A stretch of DNA of 47,487 nt, from assembly GCA_016293535.1 (NCBI GenBank), contig JAEDEB010000012.1, forward strand, positions 1-47,487, given 5' to 3'. This document shows positions 1 to 8,410 of this stretch, in pieces. Each line of letters begins with the position of its first letter. The first letter of the stretch is position 1. The position numbers and the translations under genes were made by a program. This stretch comes from Bacteroidales bacterium. Its GTDB lineage: Bacteria; Bacteroidota; Bacteroidia; Bacteroidales; UBA932. Below the pieces are notes generated by a model that was not told where the DNA came from, ran no database searches, and was given only the letters and a program-made list of their open reading frames with translations.

Positions 1-14
1 AAATGTTAAACGGA

Positions 15-635
15 CTATTCCGCAGGGAAAAGTCCGTAAAGTTCAGCGTCTATCCTGTTGCAGACCTCCTGGAAGTCCTCCGGTCGGTTCTCGAACTTGA
101 TTCTGTCGACATCGAGGATCAGAAGGCGACCCTTGTAGTCCTTGACCCAGTTCTCATACCTCTCGTTCAGACCGGTCAGGTAGTCTATCCTTATGCTCTT
201 TTCATATTCGCGGCCGCGCTTCTGTATCTGGGACACGATATTCGGAATCGAAGATCTGAGATATATCATCAGATCAGGCGGATTGACCAGGGACATCATC
301 AGGTCGAAGAGGTCGGAATAGTTCTCGAAATCGCGGGTGGACATCAGCCCCATGCCGTGGAGATTCGGAGCGAAGATACGCGCATCCTCGTAGATGGTCC
401 TGTCCTGGATGATGACGTCCTTGCACTTGGAGATATCCACCACATCCTTGAACCTTTTGTTGAGGAAATAAATCTGGAGATTAAAGGACCAACGCTCCAT
501 ATCTTCGTAGAAATCAGCGAGATAAGGATTAAAGTCCACGGACTCGAATTTAGGGGTCCATCCGTAATGGGCTGCGAGCAGCCGCGTCAGCGTGGTCTTG
601 CCGCTTCCAATGTTTCCGGCTATTGCAATGTGCAT
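15..635 (-). CDS. Deoxynucleoside kinase (dNK family)
   Basis: The 206-residue protein begins with a Walker A loop, GNIGSGKTT, at residues 7-15. A DRT motif near residues 78-80 matches the DR(S/T) catalytic region of deoxynucleoside kinases, and an Arg-rich lid segment (KRGREYEKSI) lies near residue 140. The length is normal for the family. Members phosphorylate deoxynucleosides in the cytosol for dNTP salvage. Which nucleoside is used cannot be read from the sequence. The gene is transcribed away from the MBL-hydrolase gene and has a -7 box just upstream of its start. It runs to within 14 bases of the window edge, so its downstream neighbour is unknown. Confidence 0.9.
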   Translation of the reverse strand: MHIAIAGNIGSGKTTLTRLLAAHYGWTPKFESVDFNPYLADFYEDMERWSFNLQIYFLNKRFKDVVDISKCKDVIIQDRTIYEDARIFAPNLHGMGLMSTRDFENYSDLFDLMMSLVNPPDLMIYLRSSIPNIVSQIQKRGREYEKSIRIDYLTGLNERYENWVKDYKGRLLILDVDRIKFENRPEDFQEVCNRIDAELYGLFPAE

Positions 636-657
636 GGTTCTGTAGTTGATATCTTCG

Positions 658-665
658 CAAAAATA
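658..665 (-). promoter_or_regulatory. -7 promoter box for the deoxynucleoside kinase gene
   Basis: On the minus strand this reads TATTTTTG, a match to the Bacteroidota -7 consensus TAnnTTTG, 23 nt upstream of the kinase start codon. I see no good TTTG -33 box at the usual spacing. It forms a divergent pair with the plus-strand box at 680-687. Confidence 0.55.
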
Positions 666-679
666 GAAAAAGTATTTCG

Positions 680-687
680 TATTTTTG
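680..687 (+). promoter_or_regulatory. -7 promoter box for the MBL hydrolase / uvrA unit, with a leader hairpin
   Basis: TATTTTTG matches TAnnTTTG and lies 46 nt upstream of the ATG at 734. Just downstream, TCCCGT (693-698) and ACGGGA (705-710) form a 6-bp hairpin with a 6-nt loop, near the expected start of the transcript. The hairpin has no T-run, so it is not a terminator. It may stabilise the 5' end, but that is inference. Confidence 0.5.
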
Positions 688-733
688 CAGAATCCCGTCC
701 CAAAACGGGAGATTAAAGAAAGAGGAAAGCATA

Positions 734-1513
734 ATGACAGGAGCGAGAGTATTCAGGTTCAATGACTTCCAGTCGAACTGCACGGTAATCTGGGACGAAG
801 GCGGAAATTGCGTAATCGGGGACCCAGGATTCGTCGGGGAGAAGGAAAGGGAGGAACTATACGGGTTCATAAGGGAGAAGGGACTCGTTCCCGGCGCCAT
901 ACTGCTGACCCACGCCCATTTCGACCACATCTACGGAGTAGCCCGGCTCGCCGGAGATTTCGGCATACCGGTTTACATGGGCCGTGAGGAGGCCAGGATA
1001 CTCCCCCTTCAGGCGGACTCCGCCGCAGCCTTCGGAATGCCGGTCCCGCAGACGGGATTCTGCTGGACCCCGGCGGATGAAGGCACGCAGGTAAGGGTCG
1101 GAGCCCTCAGCTTCAAGGCACTCGCCACACCGGGGCATTCACCCGGAGGAATCAGCTGGTATTCCCGTGAAGATAAACTCCTTCTCAGCGGCGACACCCT
1201 CTTCTGCGGAAGCATAGGACGCAGCGACCTTCCAGGCGGCGACTACGATGTCCTGATGGAGAGCATATTCACCAAAATAACCGTCCTCGACGGAGACACC
1301 GACGTCATCACCGGCCACGGTTCATGCACAACGATAGCCGACGAGCGCCAGAAAAACCCCTTCCTCCTCCCCTTCAACGAACCACTCCCCGACAACGACG
1401 GCGGCGAGTGCGACGGCGACTGCAACTGCGGCTGCGGCGGCTGCAACGACGGCGACTGCGACTGCAACGGCGACTGCAACGGCGACGGCGAGTGCAACGG
1501 CGACAGCAAATAA
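734..1513 (+). CDS. MBL-fold metallo-hydrolase (glyoxalase II-like) with Cys/Asp-rich C-terminal tail
   Basis: Residues 1 to about 220 form a metallo-beta-lactamase domain. The metal-binding signature HAHFDH is at residues 60-65, followed by further ligand motifs ATPGHSPGG, SGDTLF and ITGHG. Compact proteins of this type act as glyoxalase II-like thioesterases or related hydrolases; the substrate is not evident. The last 39 residues (about 221-259) are unusual: a low-complexity tail of Gly, Asp, Asn and nine Cys, encoded by short repeats of the type GGCGACTGCAAC. This tail is outside the known fold. Cys and Asp at this density could bind metal, or the tail could simply be a repeat expansion. 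The uvrA start is 13 nt downstream of the stop, so the two genes are probably co-transcribed. Confidence 0.85.
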   Translation: MTGARVFRFNDFQSNCTVIWDEGGNCVIGDPGFVGEKEREELYGFIREKGLVPGAILLTHAHFDHIYGVARLAGDFGIPVYMGREEARILPLQADSAAAFGMPVPQTGFCWTPADEGTQVRVGALSFKALATPGHSPGGISWYSREDKLLLSGDTLFCGSIGRSDLPGGDYDVLMESIFTKITVLDGDTDVITGHGSCTTIADERQKNPFLLPFNEPLPDNDGGECDGDCNCGCGGCNDGDCDCNGDCNGDGECNGDSK

Positions 1514-1526
1514 ACGACAGAACAGC

Positions 1527-4313
1527 GTGAGCGACAAATACATAGAAATACGGGGCGCAAAGGCCCACAACCTCAGGGACGTCTCCCTCGACATTCCGCG
1601 CAACTCATTCGTCGTCGTGACGGGGCTCAGCGGAAGCGGAAAGTCATCCCTCGCCTTCGACACCATCTACGCTGAGGGACAACGCAGATATATGGACACG
1701 TTGTCAACCTACGCCAAGCACTTCATGGGCATACTCGAAAAGCCTGAAGTCGAGAGCATCGAGGGTCTCAGCCCTGTCATAGCCATAGAACAGAAGACGA
1801 CGGGAAACAACCCGCGCTCAACCGTGGGCACGATTACGGAAATCTACGACTTCCTCCGACTCCTTTATGCAAGGGCTGCGAAGGCATATTCACCCGTCAC
1901 GGGGAAGGAGATGGTCAGATACAGCGACGCCCGCATCGTGGACCTCATTATGGAGCGCTACCGCGACAGGCGCTGCTATCTGCTCGCACCGCTGGTGACG
2001 GGACGAAAGGGCCATTACAAGGAACTTTTCGCCCAATTCCGCAAACGCGGGTACACACAGGTCAGGGTGGACGGCGAACTGATGGACCTTGGAACCATCG
2101 AATCCGTGGACCGGTACAAGGTACATTTCATCGAGGTCGTAGTTGACAGGCTGAAACCGCACGAGGGCGACGACAAGAGGATACGCGAATCCGTCGCCAC
2201 AGCCCTCAACTTCGGCAAGGGTTCCCTCGCCATAATGGACCAGGAGACCGGTTCCGTGCAGCATTTCTCCAAGAACCTCGTCTGCCCGGAAAGCGGCGTC
2301 TCCCTTCCCCAACCCGAACCGCACTCCTTCTCCTTCAATTCTCCTCAGGGCTACTGCCCTCACTGCAAGGGACTCGGAACCATCGTGGACGTCAATGTCG
2401 AAAGCCTGATTCCGGACAGAAGCGTGTCCATAGCCGACGGCGGAATCGTTCCTCTCGGGAAACTGAGGGAGAACAGGAAATTCAACACGATACGCTCCCT
2501 TGCGAGAAAATACGGATTTTCCCTCCACGACCCCATAGAAAGCATTCCCGAGGAAGCCCTGACACATATCATCTACGGCTCCGACGAGATTTTCAGGATA
2601 GGGGAAGGGAACCTCTCAGAAATGGTTTCCTTCGACGGCATAGTGGACGACATAGAGGACAAGGTCACCTGTCCTGTCTGCTCGGGCACGAGGCTCAACG
2701 CCAACGCCGGCTATTTCAAAATCGACGGACTGACCATATCCGAAGTCTCGGCAATGGAGATAAGCCAGCTAAATGCCTGGCTGGAAGGGCTTGAGGACAA
2801 GATGGACAACAGGGAGAGGACCATCTCCCGCGACATACTCAAGGAACTGCGCGAGAGGACAGGTTTCCTGCTCGGGCTCGGGCTCGACTACCTCACTCTC
2901 GACAGGCCGACCACATCCCTTTCGGGAGGAGAGAGCCAGAGAATAAGGCTCGCCACCCAGATAGGCTCGAAACTCGTGAACGTGCTCTACATACTCGACG
3001 AGCCGTCCATAGGTCTCCACCAGAGGGACAACCGCAAGCTCATAGCCTCGCTCAAGACCCTGCGCGACGAGGGAAACACGGTGATGGTCGTGGAACACGA
3101 CGCCGAGACAATGGAATCCGCAGACTGGCTCGTGGACGTGGGCCCGGGAGCCGGCGAGGAGGGCGGCCGCATCTGCTACAACGGTCCCGCCGACAGGAAA
3201 TTCCTCGAGGAATCCAGACAGGCCCACCCGGGAGAGTCACATACCCTCGACTACCTCGTCGGGGACCGCAGGATTGAGGTCCCGACCGTAAGGAGGAAAG
3301 GAAACGGAGGCATACTCAGCCTTCGGGGATGTACGGGCAACAACCTGCGGAACGTAAGCGTGGACCTGCCTCTGGGATGTCTCATAGGAGTGTCCGGAGT
3401 ATCGGGAAGCGGCAAATCCTCCCTGATCAACGAGACACTGATGCCCATACTCAAGGCCAAGTTCTACAGGAGCCGCCAGAAGCCCCTCCCCTACAGGGAA
3501 ATCCACGGCACAAGCAAGATTGACAAAATCATAGAAATAGACCAGTCCCCCATAGGAAAGACACCGCGCAGCAATCCTGCCACCTTCACAGGGGTCTTCA
3601 ACGACATACGCGATCTCTTCGAGGCTACTCCTGACGCCAAGGTCCGCGGATTCAAGGCGGGACGGTTCTCCTTCAACGTCGCAGGAGGCCGCTGCGAGGA
3701 ATGCAAGGGCGCCGGAATCAAGGTCATAGAGATGAACTTCCTCCCTTCGGTCAATGTGGTTTGCCCGGAGTGCCGCGGCAAACGCTACAAGGAAGACACC
3801 CTCGCAGTCAAGTACAAGGGAAAGAGCATCAACGACGTGCTCGAGATGCCGGTCGCCGAGGCCTACAGCTTCTTCTCCAGCATACCGCGCATTGCGGACA
3901 AGCTGAAGGCTATGGTGGATGTGGGTCTGGGATATGTGAGACTGGGACAGTCCGCCGTGACCCTCTCAGGAGGTGAAAGCCAGAGAATGAAACTGGCTGC
4001 GGAACTGGGCAAGAAAAGCACGGGGCGCACCCTCTACATTATGGACGAGCCGACCACAGGACTCCACACCGAGGACATCAGAATATTGCTCGGAGTGATG
4101 CAGCAGCTTGTGGAACAGGGAAATACGGTGATAGTCATAGAGCACAACCTCGACATACTCAAGAGCGTGGACTATCTGATAGACCTCGGTCCGGAAGGCG
4201 GACGAAGAGGCGGAACCATAGTGTCCCAAGGGACTCCCGAACAGGTCTCGGAGGACCCGGCTTCCGTGACCGGACCTTATCTCGCCGAAGTGCTCCGCAA
4301 CGAAATGCGCTGA
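1527..4313 (+). CDS. uvrA: Excinuclease ABC subunit A (UvrA)
   Basis: UvrA is the damage-sensing ATPase of bacterial nucleotide excision repair, acting with UvrB and UvrC. The 928-residue protein has both ABC modules. The first Walker A is GLSGSGKSS (residues 33-41) with signature LSGGESQRIRLA; the second Walker A is GVSGSGKSS (about residue 625) with signature LSGGESQRMKLA. The C-terminal zinc-finger cysteines are present (CEEC and CPEC). In the first finger the leading pair is CPES rather than CxxC, while the second pair CPHC is intact; I recall this form from other Bacteroidota UvrA proteins. The start is GTG, chosen because the usual UvrA N-terminus (IEIRGAKAHNL) follows directly. The 3' end overlaps the convergent amidohydrolase gene by 37 bp, leaving no room for a terminator. 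Confidence 0.96.
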   Translation: MSDKYIEIRGAKAHNLRDVSLDIPRNSFVVVTGLSGSGKSSLAFDTIYAEGQRRYMDTLSTYAKHFMGILEKPEVESIEGLSPVIAIEQKTTGNNPRSTVGTITEIYDFLRLLYARAAKAYSPVTGKEMVRYSDARIVDLIMERYRDRRCYLLAPLVTGRKGHYKELFAQFRKRGYTQVRVDGELMDLGTIESVDRYKVHFIEVVVDRLKPHEGDDKRIRESVATALNFGKGSLAIMDQETGSVQHFSKNLVCPESGVSLPQPEPHSFSFNSPQGYCPHCKGLGTIVDVNVESLIPDRSVSIADGGIVPLGKLRENRKFNTIRSLARKYGFSLHDPIESIPEEALTHIIYGSDEIFRIGEGNLSEMVSFDGIVDDIEDKVTCPVCSGTRLNANAGYFKIDGLTISEVSAMEISQLNAWLEGLEDKMDNRERTISRDILKELRERTGFLLGLGLDYLTLDRPTTSLSGGESQRIRLATQIGSKLVNVLYILDEPSIGLHQRDNRKLIASLKTLRDEGNTVMVVEHDAETMESADWLVDVGPGAGEEGGRICYNGPADRKFLEESRQAHPGESHTLDYLVGDRRIEVPTVRRKGNGGILSLRGCTGNNLRNVSVDLPLGCLIGVSGVSGSGKSSLINETLMPILKAKFYRSRQKPLPYREIHGTSKIDKIIEIDQSPIGKTPRSNPATFTGVFNDIRDLFEATPDAKVRGFKAGRFSFNVAGGRCEECKGAGIKVIEMNFLPSVNVVCPECRGKRYKEDTLAVKYKGKSINDVLEMPVAEAYSFFSSIPRIADKLKAMVDVGLGYVRLGQSAVTLSGGESQRMKLAAELGKKSTGRTLYIMDEPTTGLHTEDIRILLGVMQQLVEQGNTVIVIEHNLDILKSVDYLIDLGPEGGRRGGTIVSQGTPEQVSEDPASVTGPYLAEVLRNEMR

Positions 4314-5527
4314 CGCGCAGCTTCGAGAATCTCCTCCTCTCCAGGGACGTGACGCCCCTCCATAATGATGCGGCCGTCGCAGATGACCGTGTCTATGCAG
4401 CTTGAATCCGCAGCATAGACCCAGTTGGAAACAAGATGGTGGCACGGGGTCATCTTCTCGTTCTCCAGATTCACGAGCAGGCAGTCGGCAAGGTAGCCCG
4501 GAGCTATCACCCCGGCCTTGAGCCCGAAAGCCTCGGCCCCCGCGGAAGTCGCCCAGGACAGCACCTGCTCCGCCGGCAGCAGTTCCGGATTGCCCGAGCA
4601 CTTGGCCAGCAGGGCCGCAAACTTCATCTCCTCCCTCATGTCCATATTGTTGTTCGAGGATGCTCCGTCGGTAGCGAGAGTCACCCTGATTCCGGAGCGT
4701 ATCATCGCGTCATAGCGGAAAATGCCCGAGCCCAGCTTCATGTTGGAGCAGGGACAATGAGCGACAGTAACCCCGCGGCGGCGGAGTATCTCTATCTCCT
4801 CGTCATCCACGTGGACCACGTGCGCGGCAATCACGTCCGGGCCGAGAAGGCCTATGGACTCGAGATAGCGGACAGGCGTGGTGCCATGCTCGGCGATGCA
4901 GTCCTCAACCTCCTTGCGGGTCTCGCTGACATGGATATGTATCTTCATGCCCAGTTCGCGCGCGGTATCGGCGGCGAGTCTGAGCTGGGACCCGTCGGCG
5001 GTGTAGATGGCGTGCGGGGCTGCGGCGAGCTGTATCCTGCCCCCGGTAGGATCGTTCCACGAACGCATGTACCCGACCTTCTCCGTGCGGACTATTTTGG
5101 AATGATTGTTCATGAAGGTAACACCCAGGGCCGCCCTGACCCCCATTTCGTCCACCGCCTGTATGGTCTGCGGCAAGTCGAAGTACATGTCGTTGAAGAA
5201 CACCGTACCCGACTTTATCATCTCAAGTATCGCCAGGCGCGAACCGGCATAGATATCCTCCTCCGTAAGCGTGTCCTCGAAGGGCCATATATGTTCGCTG
5301 AGCCAGGTGAACAGGGGCATGTCGTCGGCATAGCCGCGCAGAAGGCTCATCGCCGCGTGGTTATGGGTGTTGTAGAATGCCGGGAGCATTGCCTTGCCAG
5401 TGGCGTCTACAATACGGTCGGCAGGCAGATCCGCAGCGGCATCGGTATCTGCGAAGTGCCTGTCCCGGATAAGGACGTTGCGGCGGCGTCCGTCGAGCAG
5501 GACGTTGCGTATCAGGATATCGGACAT
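4277..5527 (-). CDS. Amidohydrolase, MTA/SAH deaminase or chlorohydrolase-like
   Basis: This is a metal-dependent amidohydrolase of the TrzN/MtaD/SsnA type, which deaminates aminopurine-like substrates such as 5'-methylthioadenosine or S-adenosylhomocysteine. The motifs follow the expected order: THNHAAM (metal HxH), the FNDMYF region, HIHVSET, the AHVVHVD histidine, AHCPCSNMKLGSG, and ATDGASSNNN with the catalytic Asp. I chose the ATG at 5527 (MSDILIRNVLLDG), where the composite beta-sandwich domain normally begins; an upstream in-frame ATG at 5575 would overlap the nucleoside kinase gene. The start is 28 nt from the kinase stop, so recJ, the kinase and this gene probably form one operon. 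The exact substrate is inferred from family only. Confidence 0.85.
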   Translation of the reverse strand: MSDILIRNVLLDGRRRNVLIRDRHFADTDAAADLPADRIVDATGKAMLPAFYNTHNHAAMSLLRGYADDMPLFTWLSEHIWPFEDTLTEEDIYAGSRLAILEMIKSGTVFFNDMYFDLPQTIQAVDEMGVRAALGVTFMNNHSKIVRTEKVGYMRSWNDPTGGRIQLAAAPHAIYTADGSQLRLAADTARELGMKIHIHVSETRKEVEDCIAEHGTTPVRYLESIGLLGPDVIAAHVVHVDDEEIEILRRRGVTVAHCPCSNMKLGSGIFRYDAMIRSGIRVTLATDGASSNNNMDMREEMKFAALLAKCSGNPELLPAEQVLSWATSAGAEAFGLKAGVIAPGYLADCLLVNLENEKMTPCHHLVSNWVYAADSSCIDTVICDGRIIMEGRHVPGEEEILEAARQRISLRSTSAR

Positions 5528-5555
5528 GATTATTTGATTGTAGGAGGTCTGTCTG

Positions 5556-6554
5556 TCAGAGAGTCTGGCCGCCAATGAACTCCCTCATGATGGAAGTCGG
5601 CGGGATAATCGAGATTTCAGAGGGCTTGAGGGCCACGACCTTCGAAAGCGATGCAATCAGGGACTGAGCCTTGCCGTACGCCGGGGAAGTCTCCTTGATT
5701 TCGTAGAGCAGAGGCTCGGCGTAGTACTTCAGCAGAGGAAGGTCATAGAGCATGGACGAGTTGAACATCACGTCCGCATTTTCCTCGAAAGGGAATATGT
5801 TCCTTACCTCGCCGCTTCGCACGCTCGGCCAGCGCATTATCGTGGCCTCGGGACTGTGGCCGCGGGTCCTGTTGTCGCGGACGATACGGCGCAGCAGCCT
5901 CTTGTCGGTGGTCGACCCGTGGTCGGACTCGTCGAAATCCAGGGCTGACATCGCCGAGATGTAAATCCTGAATATCTTGCTCTGGTCCACCGCATAGGTG
6001 AGAGCCGGATTGAGGGCGTGGATACCCTCCATCATCAGTATGTCATTCCTGTCCAGACGCAGCCTGTTGCCCAGGTACTCCTTCCTTCCCTCCACGAAGT
6101 TGAATTTCGGAACCTCTATCTCCTCTCCCTCGAGCAGGGCGTTGAGATGTCTGTTCAGGAGTTCCGTATCCATCGCGCCGAGGCATTCGAAGTCTTTCTC
6201 TCCATTCTCGTCCACGGGGGTCTGCTCCCTCTCCACGAAATAGTTGTCGAGCTCTATGACCTTGGGATTGAGGCCGAGAACCTTGCACTGCTGGGCTATC
6301 CTCAGCGACGAGGAGGTCTTGCCGCTGGAAGAGGGACCGGCCATCATCACTATCCTTGCCCTCTTGCTGTTCCAGAGTATCTGGTCCGCGATTGCCGCGT
6401 ACTTGCGTTCCTGTCTTGCCTCGCAGAGGTTTATGAATTCCACACCTCTGCCCTCGAGCAGGGCCTTGTCGAGGTCCTTTATCGTATCTATTCCGATTGC
6501 ATGGCACCAGTCCGCATATTCCCGGCGTGCCGCTTCGAGTTTCGTCATTTCCAT
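5556..6554 (-). CDS. Nucleoside kinase, uridine kinase/phosphoribulokinase-like
   Basis: The protein carries the Walker A loop GPSSSGKTS, then the stretches ELDNYFVERE, FECLGAMDTELLNRH, MMEGIHALNP and RLLRRIVRDNRTRG. These are typical of the Bacteroidota/Firmicutes nucleoside kinase family related to uridine kinase. Many relatives I know of are about 550 residues, with an N-terminal TGS/ThrRS-like module. This one has 332 residues and keeps only a short helical N-terminus before the kinase domain. The start is taken at ATG 6554 (a second ATG is at 6548); the longer open frame up to 6680 runs back into recJ. It lies between recJ and the amidohydrolase gene in a likely nucleotide-salvage and repair operon. 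The phosphate acceptor is not determined by sequence. Confidence 0.85.
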   Translation of the reverse strand: MEMTKLEAARREYADWCHAIGIDTIKDLDKALLEGRGVEFINLCEARQERKYAAIADQILWNSKRARIVMMAGPSSSGKTSSSLRIAQQCKVLGLNPKVIELDNYFVEREQTPVDENGEKDFECLGAMDTELLNRHLNALLEGEEIEVPKFNFVEGRKEYLGNRLRLDRNDILMMEGIHALNPALTYAVDQSKIFRIYISAMSALDFDESDHGSTTDKRLLRRIVRDNRTRGHSPEATIMRWPSVRSGEVRNIFPFEENADVMFNSSMLYDLPLLKYYAEPLLYEIKETSPAYGKAQSLIASLSKVVALKPSEISIIPPTSIMREFIGGQTL

Positions 6555-6589
6555 TCCCGAAAATTTTTGATGGTTACTCAGCGGTGTCG

Positions 6590-8329
6590 TCAGATTATCT
6601 CCTCCCGCTCGCGTATGTCCTTGACGCGGAGCTGGAGATTTGCGATGCCGCGATAATAATTCTCCACTATGGAGTAGCAAATGTCCACAGGGTTGCCCGC
6701 CTTGATGTAGGAATAGTACTCGGACATATTGAAGGCTATGGCTGAGATATGCTGGGCATACTGGGACTCCTGTATGAGTTCGAGCTTGAGATGTCCCCCG
6801 TCGGAGCCGACCTTGCGTCCGTTGCCGTTGTCATAGACGTTCTCCGTCAGGAATACAGGCGCGGAGTTGCCCGGTCCGAAAGGCTGAAACTGCTTGAGAA
6901 TGCGGCAGAACTTCGGGGTTATCTGGGAGAAGTTGAGCTTGGCGTCCACATTTAGCACCGGAGTCAGCTGGACAGGCTTTATCTTGCCCTCGATATGAGC
7001 CTCAAGGCGGCGGCAGAACTCAGGCAGGTTCTCCTCCCTGAGGGTCAGACCGGCCGCATACAGATGTCCTCCGAAATTCTCCAGCAGGTCCGAGCAGCTC
7101 TCTATGGCCTCGTAGAGGTCGAAGCCGTGGACGCTGCGGGCCGAGCCCGTGACCATTCCGTTCGACTTGGTGAACACGACAGTCGGGCGGTAAAAAGCCT
7201 CCACCAGACGCGAAGCCACGATGCCGACGACGCCCTTGTGCCAGGACGGATTGTAAACTATGGTGGCGTTGCCCGCGGAGAGGCAGTTCCCGGAGTTCAC
7301 CATCTCGAGGGCCTCCATGGTTATCTCCTTGTCAATATTCTTCCTGTTGTTGTTGTACTCGTTGATTTCGTTGCCCAGACGCATGGCCGACTCGTCGTCC
7401 TCCGCCGTGAGCAATTCCACCGCAATCCTGCCGGACTCCATCCTTCCCGCCGCATTGATGCGCGGTCCGATCTTGAAGACTATGTCGTCTATGGTCACGT
7501 GTTCGGGATCGGTGGTCGGGGTGGAGATGGATATCATCGCGCGCAGACCGTGGCGAGGCGAAGTGTTGAGCTGATGGAGACCGTAGTATGCGAGCACCCT
7601 GTTCTCCCCTGTCACGCTGACAAGGTCGGACGCTATGCTGACAACCAGCAGGTCCAGGAGAGGGATTATGGACTCGAAGGGGATGCCGTAACTCTGTGCA
7701 TAGGCCTGAACGAGCTTGAAGCCCACACCGCAGCCGCTGAGGTCGTCATAAGGGTATCCGCAATCCTCGCGCTTGGGGTCCAGGACCGCTACTGCGGCGG
7801 GGATGGACTCTTCCGGAAGATGATGGTCGCAGATTATCATATCCACGCCTTTCGCCGTCGCATACTCCACCTTTCCGTTCGCCTTGATTCCGCAGTCGAG
7901 GGTTATGATCAGGGTGAATCCGTTCTCCGCAGCCCAGTCTATGCCCTTGTAGGACACGCCGTAACCCTCGTCGTAACGGTCCGGGATGTAGAAATCCACT
8001 TTCTGGGTCCTTGTCTTGAGAAAAGAGTACACGAGGGCCACTGCAGTGGTGCCGTCCACATCGTAGTCGCCGTACACAAGTATCTTCTCGCCGCCGGAAA
8101 CAGCCCTGTGGAGACGTTCCACGGCAACGTCCATATCCTTCATCAGGAAAGGGTCGTGAAGGTCGGAAAGGGAGGGGCGGAAGAACTGCCTGGCCTCAGC
8201 AAAACTGCGTATGCCCCTGCGGACGAGCAGCTCGCCGAGCACCGGATCGACGCCCAGTTCCGCGGACAGACGGCTGACCAGCTCAGGGTCAGCAGCTCCC
8301 TTCAGAACCCATTTCTTTTCCTTTCCCAT
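6590..8329 (-). CDS. recJ: Single-stranded-DNA-specific exonuclease RecJ
   Basis: RecJ degrades single-stranded DNA 5' to 3' in recombination and repair. The 579-residue protein has the DHH phosphoesterase motifs YGDYDVDGTT (about residue 80), LDCG and CDHHLPEE (Asp-His-His). A DHHA1 region follows with VVGIVASRLVE and GFDLYEAI...ENFGGHLYAAG. The C-terminal OB-like region ends in LQLRVKDIR. The length is normal for RecJ. Its start at 8329 lies 7 nt from a TATCTTTG -7 box, so the transcript leader must be very short. The nucleoside kinase start is 35 nt downstream. Confidence 0.95.
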   Translation of the reverse strand: MGKEKKWVLKGAADPELVSRLSAELGVDPVLGELLVRRGIRSFAEARQFFRPSLSDLHDPFLMKDMDVAVERLHRAVSGGEKILVYGDYDVDGTTAVALVYSFLKTRTQKVDFYIPDRYDEGYGVSYKGIDWAAENGFTLIITLDCGIKANGKVEYATAKGVDMIICDHHLPEESIPAAVAVLDPKREDCGYPYDDLSGCGVGFKLVQAYAQSYGIPFESIIPLLDLLVVSIASDLVSVTGENRVLAYYGLHQLNTSPRHGLRAMISISTPTTDPEHVTIDDIVFKIGPRINAAGRMESGRIAVELLTAEDDESAMRLGNEINEYNNNRKNIDKEITMEALEMVNSGNCLSAGNATIVYNPSWHKGVVGIVASRLVEAFYRPTVVFTKSNGMVTGSARSVHGFDLYEAIESCSDLLENFGGHLYAAGLTLREENLPEFCRRLEAHIEGKIKPVQLTPVLNVDAKLNFSQITPKFCRILKQFQPFGPGNSAPVFLTENVYDNGNGRKVGSDGGHLKLELIQESQYAQHISAIAFNMSEYYSYIKAGNPVDICYSIVENYYRGIANLQLRVKDIREREEII

Positions 8330-8335
8330 ATCCTA

Positions 8336-8343
8336 CAAAGATA
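8336..8343 (-). promoter_or_regulatory. -7 promoter box for recJ operon
   Basis: The minus strand reads TATCTTTG, matching TAnnTTTG, ending 7 nt before the recJ start codon. Such close spacing implies a nearly leaderless transcript. It is divergent from the lysS box at 8386-8393. Confidence 0.5.
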
Positions 8344-8385
8344 CTCAAAAAGAGCCAAACTTATCAAAAATCCAATTATTTCTCA

Positions 8386-8393
8386 TAATTTTG
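8386..8393 (+). promoter_or_regulatory. -7 promoter box for lysS
   Basis: TAATTTTG matches TAnnTTTG and ends 17 nt before the lysS ATG at 8411. The leader between them is A-rich (GCAAAAATG), as is usual for Bacteroidota start regions. Confidence 0.55.
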
Positions 8394-8410
8394 CAGGGAT
8401 TAACGCAAAA

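Noticed and set aside
1322..1666. Minus-strand open frame with a long Ala-Val repeat
   Set aside because: It is antisense to the Cys/Asp-rich tail of the MBL hydrolase and to the start of uvrA.
4436..5578. 380-codon plus-strand open frame antisense to the amidohydrolase
   Set aside because: The opposite strand encodes a clear amidohydrolase with all motifs; the plus-strand product has no recognisable domain.
6995..8410. A long plus-strand open frame joined in frame to lysS
   Set aside because: It is antisense to recJ along its length, lacks recognisable protein sequence, and lysS has a promoter box and ATG at 8411. The open frame is a by-product of GC-rich codon use.
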